Shown here: piece by piece, positions 9,212-18,875 of the stretch | Layout of the letters: each line of letters starts with the position of its first letter | Numbering within the stretch: the first letter of the stretch is position 1 | From: an uncultured Gammaproteobacteria bacterium | GTDB taxonomy: Bacteria > Pseudomonadota > Gammaproteobacteria > Arenicellales > JAANXG01 | Direction: 5' to 3' | NCBI GenBank assembly: GCA_947259175.1 | Contig: CAMYKW010000071.1 | Coordinates: forward strand, 1 to 33,361 | Length of the DNA: 33,361 bases | The notes under the pieces: model-generated | The model's database searches: none | What the model saw: only the letters and a program-made list of their open reading frames with translations | What the model was told of the DNA's origin: nothing | Position numbers and translations under genes: made by a program

Positions 9212-10969
9212 ATGGTCGGCAAAATCCCCCAGGTGTTCATCGATGAACTGCTCGCGCGGATCGACATCGTCGAAGTCATCGACGGGCGGCTACCGCTGAA
9301 AAAGGCGGGGAAGGAATACAAGGCGTGCTGCCCGTTCCACGAAGAGCGTACGCCGTCGTTCACGGTCAGCCCCGATAAACAGTTTTATCATTGTTTCGGT
9401 TGTGGTGCGCACGGGACGGCGATCGGCTTTCTGATGGATCACGAACATATGGAATTTCGCGAGGCGGTGGAGAACCTGGCGCTGCGCACCGGCCTGGAGA
9501 TCCCCACCGACGCCCCCGAGCCCGAGGTCAAGCAGAAAAGCGTGGATCTGTTGACCATCGTCGCGGAGGCCGACCAGTATTTCCGTTATCAACTGCGCAA
9601 GCATCCGCATTCCGATAGCGCAATTCACTACCTGAAGGCGCGCGGTGTGAGCGGTGAAATCGCCGCTGAATTCGGCCTCGGCTACGCACCGGAAGGGTGG
9701 CACAACCTGATGCACGCCCTGGGCAGCGAGGAGAATCGGCGGCGACTGCTGGCGGCGGCCGGGCTGCTGATAAAAAAAGACGACGGCTCGTTTTACGATC
9801 GATTTCGCAACCGCATCATTTTCCCCATCCACGACAGCCGGGGCCGCGTGGCGGGATTCGGCGGGCGGGTCCTGGGTGACGACGAACCCAAGTACCTCAA
9901 CTCCCCGGAGACCCCGATATTTCACAAAGGTGCGGAACTGTACGGACTGTTCAAGGCGCGGGGCGCCGTCAAGGAGCAGCAACTTGCGGTGGTGGTGGAA
10001 GGCTACATGGATGTCGTTTCGCTCGCTCAATTCGGTGTCCACAACGCGGTAGCGACCCTGGGCACCGCCACCACCCGCGCCCATTTGGAGCGCCTGTTTC
10101 GGTATTGCTCCGAGGTCATTTTTTGTTTCGACGGTGACCGCGCCGGGCGCGACGCCGCCTGGCGGGCGCTGGAGACCACCCTCGCGGTGTTGCGGGACGG
10201 GCGGCAGGTCGGGTTCCTGTTCCTGCCAGAGGGGCACGATCCCGACTCGCTGGTCCGCGCGGAGGGTGAAGCGGGGTTCAATGAGCGCTTGCGCGGCGCC
10301 ACACCGTTGCCCGATTACCTGCTGCGACATCTGAGCGATCAAGTCGACCTGACGCGCCTGGACGGCCGGGCGCGGTTGGTCGAGCGGGCCAAACCGCTGA
10401 TCAACCAGATCCCTCCGGGGGCGCTGCGTGAACTGCTGCTGGATCGCCTGGCCGAACTGGCCCGGATGCAGCGCCCGGCGTTAGCGGATTTGGCCGCGGA
10501 CCCAGCGCCGTTGCCGGCCAACGCCCGTCGCCAGGCCGCCCCGGCGAATCAGCCGCCGATGCGTAAATCTCTGGTGCGGGTGGCCCTGGCGCTGTTGCTG
10601 CAGCACCCGCGGCTGGCGCGAATCGCCGGGGATGTCGATGCACTGCGGGCCCTGGAATCGGTACCCGGCATCGATTTGCTGGCCCAGGTGGTGCATACAG
10701 TGACCGAGCACCCCGGATTATCCACCGCGGCCCTGATGGAGCGATTTCGCGGCACCGCGCACGCCGTTCATCTTGAAAAACTGTCCGTCTGGGACCATAT
10801 GATCCCTGAAGATCACGTGGAGACGGAATTCCGCGCCACACTGGGCCGGCTCCAGGCGCAGTTGCAGAACCAGCAAACCCAGGTGTTGCTGGAAAAATCG
10901 CGCAACGGGCCCTTGAGCGACCAGGAAAAAGCAGAACTTCGCGAGTTGTTGGCCCGCGGCCGGACCTAG
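9212..10969 (+). CDS. dnaG: DNA primase DnaG
   Basis: Synthesises RNA primers at the replication fork. The N-terminal CHC2 zinc finger has C40-x2-H43 and C61-x2-C64. The TOPRIM core shows the glutamate motif VVVEGYMDV near residue 263 and the DGD metal site FCFDGDRAGRDAAW near 307. The C-terminal helicase-binding region is about 140 residues and less conserved. Length 585 is normal. The start MVGKIPQVFIDELLARIDIV matches the family N-terminus. It is followed by rpoD after an 84-bp gap. Confidence 0.98.
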   Translation: MVGKIPQVFIDELLARIDIVEVIDGRLPLKKAGKEYKACCPFHEERTPSFTVSPDKQFYHCFGCGAHGTAIGFLMDHEHMEFREAVENLALRTGLEIPTDAPEPEVKQKSVDLLTIVAEADQYFRYQLRKHPHSDSAIHYLKARGVSGEIAAEFGLGYAPEGWHNLMHALGSEENRRRLLAAAGLLIKKDDGSFYDRFRNRIIFPIHDSRGRVAGFGGRVLGDDEPKYLNSPETPIFHKGAELYGLFKARGAVKEQQLAVVVEGYMDVVSLAQFGVHNAVATLGTATTRAHLERLFRYCSEVIFCFDGDRAGRDAAWRALETTLAVLRDGRQVGFLFLPEGHDPDSLVRAEGEAGFNERLRGATPLPDYLLRHLSDQVDLTRLDGRARLVERAKPLINQIPPGALRELLLDRLAELARMQRPALADLAADPAPLPANARRQAAPANQPPMRKSLVRVALALLLQHPRLARIAGDVDALRALESVPGIDLLAQVVHTVTEHPGLSTAALMERFRGTAHAVHLEKLSVWDHMIPEDHVETEFRATLGRLQAQLQNQQTQVLLEKSRNGPLSDQEKAELRELLARGRT

Positions 10970-11053
10970 AGAGGCGCTATGGGGTTCCATGTGTACTGAG
11001 CTATAATGATAAGTTATTTGAAAAATCTCCAGCCCCCCGGTGTTGAGGTGTCG

Positions 11054-12853
11054 ATGGACTCAGAAGCTAAGCAATCCGAATTACGAAAGCTAATCCTGAA
11101 AGGCAAAGAACAAGGTTTTCTCACCTATCGTGAGATCAATGACCACCTGCCCGAGGACATGCACGATACGGACCAGATCGAAGCGGTAGTGAACATGATT
11201 AACGACATGGGGATCATGGTTCACGACAAGGCCCCCGATCCGGACAGTCTGTTGCTCAAGGAAGACTCTCCCGACGATGACGAGACCGAGGCCGCGCTGA
11301 CCACCGCGGTAGAGAGTGAGTTCGGTCGCACGACCGACCCGGTGCGCATGTATATGCGGGAAATGGGCACTGTGGACTTGTTGACTCGAAAAGACGAAAT
11401 CGAACTTGCCAAGCGCATCGAGGACGGCATACGCCAATGCACCGAGGCGGTGGCCACGTGCCCGCCCACCATCGCCGAGATTTTGCGCATGGCCGACGCG
11501 ATCGCAAAAGAAGAAATGCGCCTCACCGATTTAGTGGTCGCTTTTGTCGATCTGGACGCCAAGGAAGAACCCATTCCAGTGCCACAGATCGAGGCCGCGC
11601 GTTCGGATGACGACGAGAACGCGGAAGAGGTGGATACGGGACCCGATCCGGTAGAGGCGTTTGAACGGTTCAAACGCATTCGGCGAAATTATCAAAGCCT
11701 CAAACGCGCGATCGACCGGCACGGCATCGGCGCGGAACAGGTTAAAAAAATCCAGAAGAAACTCGCCCGCGAAGTGATGGAAATCAAATTCGTGCCCAAA
11801 CAAGTCGACGCGCTGTGGGATCAGATCCGTGAATTGGTCGACCAGGTGCGGGCGCGCGAAAAAGTGCTCATCGCGCTATGTGTGCGGCAGTTGCGCATTC
11901 CACGAAAGAACTTCATAAAGACGTTTGTCGGCGCCGAGACTGACGAGGACCTGTTCAAGAAGATGGTCACGGCTGCGGGCGATAAGGGTAAGGCGCTTAA
12001 GCAGCACGCCGACGAGTTTAATGCCTGCCATCAAAAATTGATGCAGTTGGAGCGGGCGATCGGAATTCCCATCACCGAATTGAAAGACGTAAACAGACGT
12101 ATGTCCATCGGGGAAGCCAAAGCCCGCAGGGCGAAAAAGGAGATGGTAGAAGCCAATCTCAGGCTGGTGATCTCGATCGCGAAGAAGTACACCAACCGTG
12201 GTTTACAGTTCCTGGACCTCATACAGGAAGGCAACATCGGTTTGATGAAGGCGGTCGATAAATTCGAATACCGGCGCGGATATAAGTTTTCCACGTATGC
12301 CACGTGGTGGATTCGCCAAGCAATCACGAGGTCGATCGCCGATCAGGCGCGCACCATCCGCATCCCGGTGCACATGATAGAGACCATCAACAAGTTGAAC
12401 CGTATTTCGCGTCAGATCCTGCAGGAGAAGGGGCGCGAGGCCACGCCGGAAGAACTTGCCGAACGCATGGATATGCCGGAAGAGAAAATTCGCAAGGTAT
12501 TGAAGATCGCTAAGGAACCGATCTCGATGGAGACTCCGATTGGCGACGACGAAGATTCGCACTTGGGTGATTTCATCGAGGACAAAAACGTGGTCGCGCC
12601 GCTGGATGCAGCCACCGGGTCGGGACTGTCCGGTTCCACGCTGGAGATACTCAACACTCTCACGCCGCGGGAGGCCAAGGTGCTGCGCATGCGTTTTGGC
12701 ATCGGTATGAACACCGATCACACGCTGGAGGAAGTCGGCAAACAGTTCGACGTCACCCGCGAACGCATTCGCCAGATCGAAGCCAAGGCGCTGCGCAAAC
12801 TACGTCATCCTTCGCGCTCCGATCATCTGCGCAGCTTCCTTGAGCAGAGCTGA
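11054..12853 (+). CDS. rpoD: RNA polymerase sigma factor RpoD (sigma-70)
   Basis: Housekeeping sigma factor, 599 residues. Region 1.1 is visible at the start ([20 protein letters not shown]), region 1.2 follows with [11 protein letters not shown], then a long acidic non-conserved region, region 2 ([19 protein letters not shown] and the [13 protein letters not shown] helix), region 3 and region 4 ([20 protein letters not shown]). I chose ATG 11054 because GAGGTG lies 5 bases upstream and the following residues align with the usual RpoD start; the frame also extends 16 codons to 11006. Primary-type sigma with all regions complete. Confidence 0.97.
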   Translation: MDSEAKQSELRKLILKGKEQGFLTYREINDHLPEDMHDTDQIEAVVNMINDMGIMVHDKAPDPDSLLLKEDSPDDDETEAALTTAVESEFGRTTDPVRMYMREMGTVDLLTRKDEIELAKRIEDGIRQCTEAVATCPPTIAEILRMADAIAKEEMRLTDLVVAFVDLDAKEEPIPVPQIEAARSDDDENAEEVDTGPDPVEAFERFKRIRRNYQSLKRAIDRHGIGAEQVKKIQKKLAREVMEIKFVPKQVDALWDQIRELVDQVRAREKVLIALCVRQLRIPRKNFIKTFVGAETDEDLFKKMVTAAGDKGKALKQHADEFNACHQKLMQLERAIGIPITELKDVNRRMSIGEAKARRAKKEMVEANLRLVISIAKKYTNRGLQFLDLIQEGNIGLMKAVDKFEYRRGYKFSTYATWWIRQAITRSIADQARTIRIPVHMIETINKLNRISRQILQEKGREATPEELAERMDMPEEKIRKVLKIAKEPISMETPIGDDEDSHLGDFIEDKNVVAPLDAATGSGLSGSTLEILNTLTPREAKVLRMRFGIGMNTDHTLEEVGKQFDVTRERIRQIEAKALRKLRHPSRSDHLRSFLEQS

Positions 12854-12884
12854 GCACGGTTACAATAACCATAAGGCTTTTGCC

Positions 12885-12961
<77 letters not shown>

Positions 12962-13189
12962 AATCTGCGCGTTTTACTAAGCGCAAATCCCAGTTCTCGC
13001 GAAGCGAGACATATTCCTTTACCCGTTTCAAAGTCAGCCGTGTGGGAGTATTGCGGGACCCGTATCGACCAACGGACTAGCGGACGGAAATCCGTTTCAA
13101 GATCACCAGATCGGTGTCGTCCGCAAAAAACCCGTCCGCCCTATTCCAATGGCTTCATCGAGCGTTAGTCATCGTGGATAATCTCCGAC

Positions 13190-14305
13190 ATGAAGTTCGA
13201 GATACGGTACGCGGCGATTTCCGTCAAATTGGCGTTGGCAACAATCTTCGTATTGTTCCTTGATCTCCTTCGGTACGTGTATCTAGGCTTAAACTCTGAG
13301 AGAAAACTGGCAGCTGAGAACCTATTCCTACGGAAACAGCTCGCTCTATGTCAAGAACGCCAAGTCAAACCACGCCGAATCGATGCTGCCACACGTATTG
13401 CTTTGGTATTCCTCTCGAAGCGCTTTAATTGGCGACCATCGCTCGTGGTTGAGCAACCGCAAACACTAGTTCGATGGCACAGGCACGATTTTCGACTATT
13501 TTGACGATGGAAGTCCCGGCCAGGCCGGCCCCGAATACCGATCGAACTCCGACAGCTAATCCGCCAGATGGCCTTGGATAATGTGAGCTGGGGTGAGGAA
13601 CGGATCGCAAACGAGCTATTGCTCAAGCTTGGAATTCGTGTATACCCACGAACCGTTCGTAAATATATGCCGAAACATCCTCGCAGTGGTCCTCGCGGTG
13701 ATCAACGCTGGTCTACCTTCGTCCGCAATCATGCTTCCGCTATTATCGCTTGTGATTTCTGTATCGCGGTCACCGCCACATTCAGGCTTTTCTATGTGTT
13801 GGTGGTTATCGAACATGGATCGCGCCGGCTGTTACATTGTAATGTCACCGAATACCCCACCGCGGAGTGGACGTTACAGCAACTCCGCGAGGCTATTTCC
13901 TGTGACCATCCATATCGTTATCTAATCCATGATCGTGACAATATCTTCTCAAAGGGACTCGATAGATCGATCAGTCGCCTTGGGATCGATGTAATTGAAA
14001 CACCGTATCGAAGTCCGCAGGCGAATTCGATCTGCGGGCGAGTGATCGGATCGCTAAGAAGGGAGTGTCTCGATTATATGATTCCGCTTAACGAAACCCA
14101 TCTTAGAAAAATCGTAAAGGAGTGGGTCGCCTACTATAACCGGTCGAGACCACATGCGGCGCTCGGGCCAAGTGTTCCCGATCCACCGCCCGGCATCCCT
14201 GTATCGATCGGATATGAACGTCATCGAATTGCTGAGAAGCTTAAAGTCATCTCCAGACCAATACTGTGTGGACTCCACCATGAGTACGCGCTCGCGCCGA
14301 TTTAA
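13190..14305 (+). pseudogene. Decayed DDE (rve) transposase, internal TGA
   Basis: One continuous frame of 372 codons encodes an integrase-core transposase of the COG2801 type (IS3/IS481-like superfamily) but is cut by an in-frame TGA at 13502-13504. The stop replaces a tryptophan in the family motif FFWRWKSRPGRPR, of which RWKSRPGRPRIPI remains after it. The first two acidic residues survive in IACDFC and IHDRDNIF, but the catalytic glutamate of the usual CERVIGSLRREC motif is glycine here (CGRVIGSLRREC). The C-terminal GLHHEY tail is intact. Two independent inactivating changes make this a dead copy. It marks the left edge of the accessory island behind the tRNA. I saw no terminal inverted repeats. 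Confidence 0.85.
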
Positions 14306-14411
14306 GTGCGACGACTTTCTTGCGGACAACACCGTGTCGTGTATAGTTCATTTTTGGCCTCAACGTGCCAAAAGACACCAACCACACAAAAACCTCATGA
14401 AAGGAACAGCA

Positions 14412-16357
14412 ATGAAGCCTCGCCTCGGCAAGACTGTAGCTGCACTGACCGTACTGATGGCAATCGGTGCGGCGCACGCGTCACCGTGGGACGCAAATCC
14501 GACTCCAGAAAAAGTCGCGGAACAGAAGATCTACTCGCCCTATGTCAATCGCGACTACCCGGACAAAGTGCTCTTTGGGGATACCCATTTCCACACCGAG
14601 CTGTCTTTCGACGCAGGCCTGGTCGGCACGTCTCTTGATGTGACGCAGGCCTGGTCGGCACGTCTCTTGATGTGGATGCCGGTTATCGGTTCGCACGAGG
14701 CGAAAAGGTTGTTTCGAACTCCGGACAGCCGGTCCAGCTGATTCGCCCGCTCGACTTCCTGGTGATCACCGACCACGCGGAGTTCATCGGGCTGGCGCCG
14801 CAGCTTCGCTCATCCGCGCCGGAACTGCTCGCGGATCCGTGGGGACGAAAGATGCATGAGCTCTTCAGCTCCGGGCAGGAAGGCCGCATGCAGGCCTTTG
14901 CAGAAATCATCGAAGCGAGCACAACGCCGCCGTTTACGAACCCGATGAGCAGTAACGATGCGGCGCGCAGCATCTGGATTGATTTTGTCGAGAAGGCGGA
15001 GCAGTACAACGAGCCGGGTCGATTCACCGCGATGACGGGGTTCGAATGGACCTCGACGCCGAACGGCGACAATCAGCATCGCGTCATCATCCATCGGGAC
15101 GGTGCCGAGAAGACCGCGCAGACGCTGCCGTTCACGATGTTTGACAGCGCCGATCCGGAAAAGCTCTGGGATTATCTCGCGCAGTATGAAGAAAAGACCG
15201 GTGGTCAGGCGTTTTCGATACCGCATAACGGCAACCTGTCGAATGGCCTGATGTTCGGCGAGCTTACGGCCAAGGGCGAACCGATAACCCGCGAGTACGC
15301 CGAAAAGCGCATGCGCTGGGAACCGCTGCACGAGGCATCGCAGATGAAGGGCGACGAAGAGACGCACCCACTGTTATCGCCCGAGGATGAGTTCGCCGAC
15401 TTCGAGACCTGGGACGTCAGCAATATTGCTGGCAACGCGGCCAAGACGCCGGAGATGCTACAGTATGAGTATGCCCGCTCGGCGTTTAAGGTCGGCCTGA
15501 AGCTCGGAGATCAGCTCGGCGTGAATCCTTACAAGCACGGCTTGACTGCCGCGACGGATACGCACACGGCGCTGGCGACGACACGTGAAGAGAACTTCTT
15601 CGGCAAATACCAACACACCGAACCCTCGCCGAACCGTCACGACGGAGAGGTCATCCCGGCCGAGGATCCGGCGCTGCGCATTCTCACCTCCCAGGAGGGG
15701 GCCTCGGGCCTGACCGCCGTCTGGGCGCGCGAGAACACGCGTGGCGACATTTTTGACTCGATGCGACGCAAGGAAGTGTATGCGACCACGGGTACACGAA
15801 TCCGGGTGCGTGTATTTGGTGGCTGGAATTTCACGCCGGAGGACATCACGACCGCCGATTTCGCGTCAAAAGGCTACCGGAACGGTGTGCCGATGGGCGG
15901 CGACCTGATGAGCGCACCCGCCGGAAAGGCACCGAAGTTCCTGGTGCGGGCGCTGCGTGATCCGGACGGTGCCAACCTCGATCGCGTCCAGATCATCAAG
16001 GGCTGGCTCGACAAGGATGGGAAGACCCACGAGCGGATCTACGACATCGCTGTCTCCGATGGGCGCGAGGTCGGTGCTGATGGCCGTGCTCACAAGCCCG
16101 TTGGCAGCACGGTCGATGTTGAGAAGGCGACGTACACGAACACGATCGGAGACGCCATTCTCGCTACCCACTGGGAAGACCCGGACTTTGATCCTGCCGA
16201 GTCCGCGTTCTACTACGTGCGCGTGCTCGAGATCCCGACGCCACGGTGGACGACCTACGACGCCGTTTTCTACGGTATCAAGCGCCCGGACAATGTGCCG
16301 GCTACCGTCCAGGATCGTGCCTACACCTCTCCGATCTGGTACACGCCAGCGGGGTAG
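14412..16357 (+). pseudogene. DUF3604 (PHP-like) secreted protein gene, frameshifted by a 32-bp duplication
   Basis: The product would be a 637-residue DUF3604 protein: a Sec-type signal peptide (start MKPRLGKTVAA, cleavage likely after AHA), then PHP-phosphoesterase-like metal motifs GDTHFHTE (H59, H61), VITDHAEF, TGFEW, IPHNG and TDTHTALATTREENFFGK. A perfect 32-bp tandem repeat at 14611-14674 shifts the frame, so translation from ATG 14412 stops at 14741 after 109 residues and the rest is open only from 14672. Removing one repeat restores the family sequence across the joint (SLDVDAGYRFARG). AAAGGAA before ATG 14412 supports that start. The family is predicted to be metal-dependent hydrolases of unknown substrate. 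The gene may be recently broken, switchable, or mis-assembled. Confidence 0.85.
14611..14674. repeat. Perfect tandem duplication, 2 x 32 bp
   Basis: Unit ACGCAGGCCTGGTCGGCACG... of 32 bp occurs at 14611-14642 and 14643-14674 with no mismatch. As 32 is not a multiple of three, it frameshifts the DUF3604 gene. Identity of the copies points to a very recent event or an assembly artefact. Confidence 0.97.
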
Positions 16358-16407
16358 AAGGTCTCAAACGATGCGTCACCCCGTTGGGTGATGCTTCCGT
16401 CCGAAGG

Positions 16408-16433
16408 TGGGCCGTGTCGGTTGACACGGCCCA
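16408..16433 (+). terminator. Hairpin downstream of the DUF3604 gene
   Basis: A perfect 11-bp stem (TGGGCCGTGTC and its complement) with loop GGTT begins 50 bp after the DUF3604 stop. It has the strength and placement of a transcription terminator but no U-run. The remaining bases up to the DUF433 gene at 16648 hold nothing else I can support. Confidence 0.6.
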
Positions 16434-16647
16434 TGCACATTGCGGTACTCCCCGGGAGGTTGCTGGACGGCCGCTTGTGGCCGGTTGCGGAATAACGCAT
16501 TGCATCAATCTCCGCATTCCAGCCCGCAAAATTCATCGGCGGCTAAAAGCCTCATCGTGGGCACCGGCTAGCGTACTTACAAACTGGGCGATACACTGGA
16601 ATTGAGGCCGATGCGGAGAGTCGCCCTATTTGGACCGTAGATAAATC

Positions 16648-16854
16648 ATGACATTTACAGATCGCATCGAGATCAATCCAAAAGTAATGCTAAGCAAGCC
16701 CGTGGTCCAGGGTACGCGTATCTCTGTTGAGCTGATCTTACGAAAGATCAGTGAAGGCGCGGCCGTACACGATCTGTTAGATGCCTACCCTGGATTGACT
16801 GAGGCCGACATCAAGGCAGCGGTCGCCTATACTGCGACGAAGCCGAGCGATTAG
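16648..16854 (+). CDS. DUF433 domain protein, antitoxin-like, no adjacent toxin
   Basis: A 68-residue DUF433 protein with the family pattern I-x-x-NPKVMLSKPVVQGTRISVELI followed by LLDAYPGLTEADIKAAVAY, which forms a small winged-helix-like fold. DUF433 proteins usually act as antitoxins beside DUF5615 PIN-like toxins. This copy is not followed by a toxin; the next gene is a second DUF433 copy 77 bp downstream. It may be an orphan left after toxin loss, or the two antitoxins may share the single toxin at 17143. The inter-gene gap includes short palindromic stretches (GCTAGCGCGCAGCTAG-like near 16885) that could be an operator. Confidence 0.8.
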   Translation: MTFTDRIEINPKVMLSKPVVQGTRISVELILRKISEGAAVHDLLDAYPGLTEADIKAAVAYTATKPSD

Positions 16855-16931
16855 AGAAATTAACGGGCCGCGTGACTGGAACGCTAGCGCGCAGCTAGTG
16901 CCAACACCCGCTCTGGTAGTAAAATACCAAA

Positions 16932-17159
16932 ATGTCGGAATCCACCCCAATCACTAGTTCTCCCGACGTACTCGGCGGGACGCCAGTATTCCGCGGAACT
17001 CGCGTGCCAGTTAGTACTCTACTAGATTTCCTGGAGGGCGGTGACACCTTGGACGAGTTTCTTCAGCAGTTTCCCACGGTGACGCGTGAGCAGGCTATAG
17101 CGGTACTGGAGTTAGCGAAAGCGGCCGTGAACCGTAGCACGGATGAAGCTGCTGCTTGA
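16932..17159 (+). CDS. DUF433 antitoxin of a DUF433/DUF5615 module
   Basis: A 75-residue DUF433 protein with SSPDVLGGTPVFRGTRVPVS and LLDFLEGGDTLDEFLQQFP, closely following the family pattern. Its 3' end overlaps the PIN-like toxin gene by 17 bp, the usual antitoxin-first arrangement with coupled translation. It presumably neutralises the downstream protein and may repress the shared promoter. It differs considerably from the DUF433 copy just upstream, so the pair is not a recent duplication. Confidence 0.85.
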   Translation: MSESTPITSSPDVLGGTPVFRGTRVPVSTLLDFLEGGDTLDEFLQQFPTVTREQAIAVLELAKAAVNRSTDEAAA

Positions 17160-17463
17160 CGAGTCGCTACCACGCGCACTCAAGCGTTTGTTTTCCGGTC
17201 ACGCTGTAGAAACATTACCGGAACGTGGCTGGGCCGGTTTAAGCAACGGCGAGCTGTTGCGATTGGCTGAGACCCGCTTCGATACATTTATAACCGCGGA
17301 CCAAAATCTTCAATACCAGCAGAACCTTGCAGGATTCGACATTGGTGTGCTCGTTCTTTCTTCAACGAGTACGGGAGTGTCGGATTTGGAGCTACCGATT
17401 CCACGGGCGCTCCAGGCGCTTGAGGATTTGCGGCCCGGCGAGGTTAGACGAATTACCCTTTAA
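17143..17463 (+). CDS. DUF5615 PIN-like protein, probable toxin
   Basis: A 106-residue protein starting MKLLLDESLPRALKRLF, with HAVETLPERGWAGLSNGELLRLA and the acidic FITADQNL motif, the layout of Mut7-C/PIN-like DUF5615 proteins. These are predicted ribonucleases and partner with DUF433. D6, E7 and the later D in TADQN are candidate metal ligands. The gene overlaps its antitoxin by 17 bp. The toxin-antitoxin role is inferred from family and gene order. Confidence 0.82.
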   Translation: MKLLLDESLPRALKRLFSGHAVETLPERGWAGLSNGELLRLAETRFDTFITADQNLQYQQNLAGFDIGVLVLSSTSTGVSDLELPIPRALQALEDLRPGEVRRITL

Positions 17464-17551
17464 TTCGTTAGCCGAAAGAGTCTAACCTCGAGCCCTTTGC
17501 ACGTAACAAGCTGAAGTACACTGCACACGTCGATGAAGCGAGGCTCACAAC

Positions 17552-18625
17552 GTGCATCCGTATGAAGAATACGTGACCGAACGGGCGAAGTGGGAGCCGG
17601 CCTATGAGGTGACTCAGATCAAGGGTGATGGTGAGGCCCATCCGTTTCTGTCCCCGGACGACGAGTTCGCCGACTACGAGAACTGGGATATCCGAAACTT
17701 GGACGTTTCTGAGGCGAAAACCGATGCCATGCTGGCGGGTGAGTATGCGCCGGAGGCGCTGAAACGCGGTCTCGTGATTGAATCGAAGCTTGGCACCAAT
17801 CCTTATAAATTTGGCCAGATCGGCTCCACCGACAGTTACACATTACTGGCGACCGCACAGGAAGACAACTTCTTTGGCAAGCACTCCGGCTACGAGCCGA
17901 GTCCGGAGCGTATGACCCATCCATTTATGAAGAATGAAAATGGAAGAATCGATTCCTGGCAGCAGGTCGCCTCCGGACTTGCCGCGGTATGGGCTACCGA
18001 CAACACTCGCGAGGCAATCTATGATGCGATAGCACGAAAAGAGGTCTACGCCACGACCGGGAGTCGGATGCTTGTGCGTTTCTTCGGCGGCTGGGAATTC
18101 ACGGAGCAGGATGTCAACAGCCATTCTCCGGCTTTCACCGGTTACCGCAAGGGCGTGCCGATGGGCGGTGATCTGCCGACGGCACCGGCCAATGCCAAGT
18201 CGCCCAGTTTTATTATCTACGCGTTGCGCGACCCCATCGGCGCCAATCTGGATCGTATCCAAATCGTCAAGGGTTGGATGGACGCCAATGGGAAGACACA
18301 CGAGAAGGTCTATGATGTCGCCTGGTCCGGCGACCGCAAACCAGACGCCAACGGTAAGCTGCCTGCGGTCGGCAACACGGTAGATGTGAAGAACGCCAAC
18401 TGGACCAATACCATTGGCGCCTCGGAGCTGGCCACCGTATGGACCGATCCGAACTTTGATCCGAAGCAGCGTGCCGTCTACTACGCCCGCGTGATCGAAA
18501 TTCCGACGCCCCGTTGGTCGTCCTACGATGCGTTCCGTTTCAATATCCCGGTCCCCGAGGCGGCGCCGACCTCGACCCAGGAACGCGCCTATACGTCACC
18601 GATCTGGTTTACGCCGAAGTCCTAA
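17552..18625 (+). pseudogene. 5'-truncated DUF3604 paralogue
   Basis: The 357 residues align with only the C-terminal part of the DUF3604 gene at 14412, from the segment YAEKRMRWEP onwards (here [10 protein letters not shown]) to the end (YTSPIWFTP against YTSPIWYTP). The signal peptide and the first metal-binding half, about 270 residues, are missing. The conserved TDTHTALAT motif reads TDSYTLLAT, so a probable metal-ligand histidine is tyrosine. The only start is a GTG that opens inside the homologous region, without a recognisable ribosome binding site. It begins 88 bp after the toxin gene, which suggests that the toxin-antitoxin segment replaced or was inserted into the 5' half. It could still be expressed as a fragment, but catalysis is unlikely. 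Confidence 0.8.
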
Positions 18626-18875
18626 ATACAGTTGGTCGTTAGTTACGGGTTCAACTGAAGGGCTCATCCCCAATCGAAGGTGAAGCCTATTTAGTTGCAG
18701 TTATCGCATAAGCGCAAATCTACGGCGGACTTACGCCCATAACGATATCGAAGCGTTACCAAAGGAACGAGATTTTCAATCTTGCTGATCTAAAGCTATT
18801 TTCCGTCCTATAATGCTTTAACCGTATAGACTACTACCAAGAGGTGAGGTCCTACTGATACGAGGGGAGAGGGTC

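Noticed and set aside
14154-14411. Upstream extension of the DUF3604 frame to 14154
   Set aside because: The extension lies within the 3' part of the transposase gene in another frame; the signal peptide and AAAGGAA place the start at 14412.
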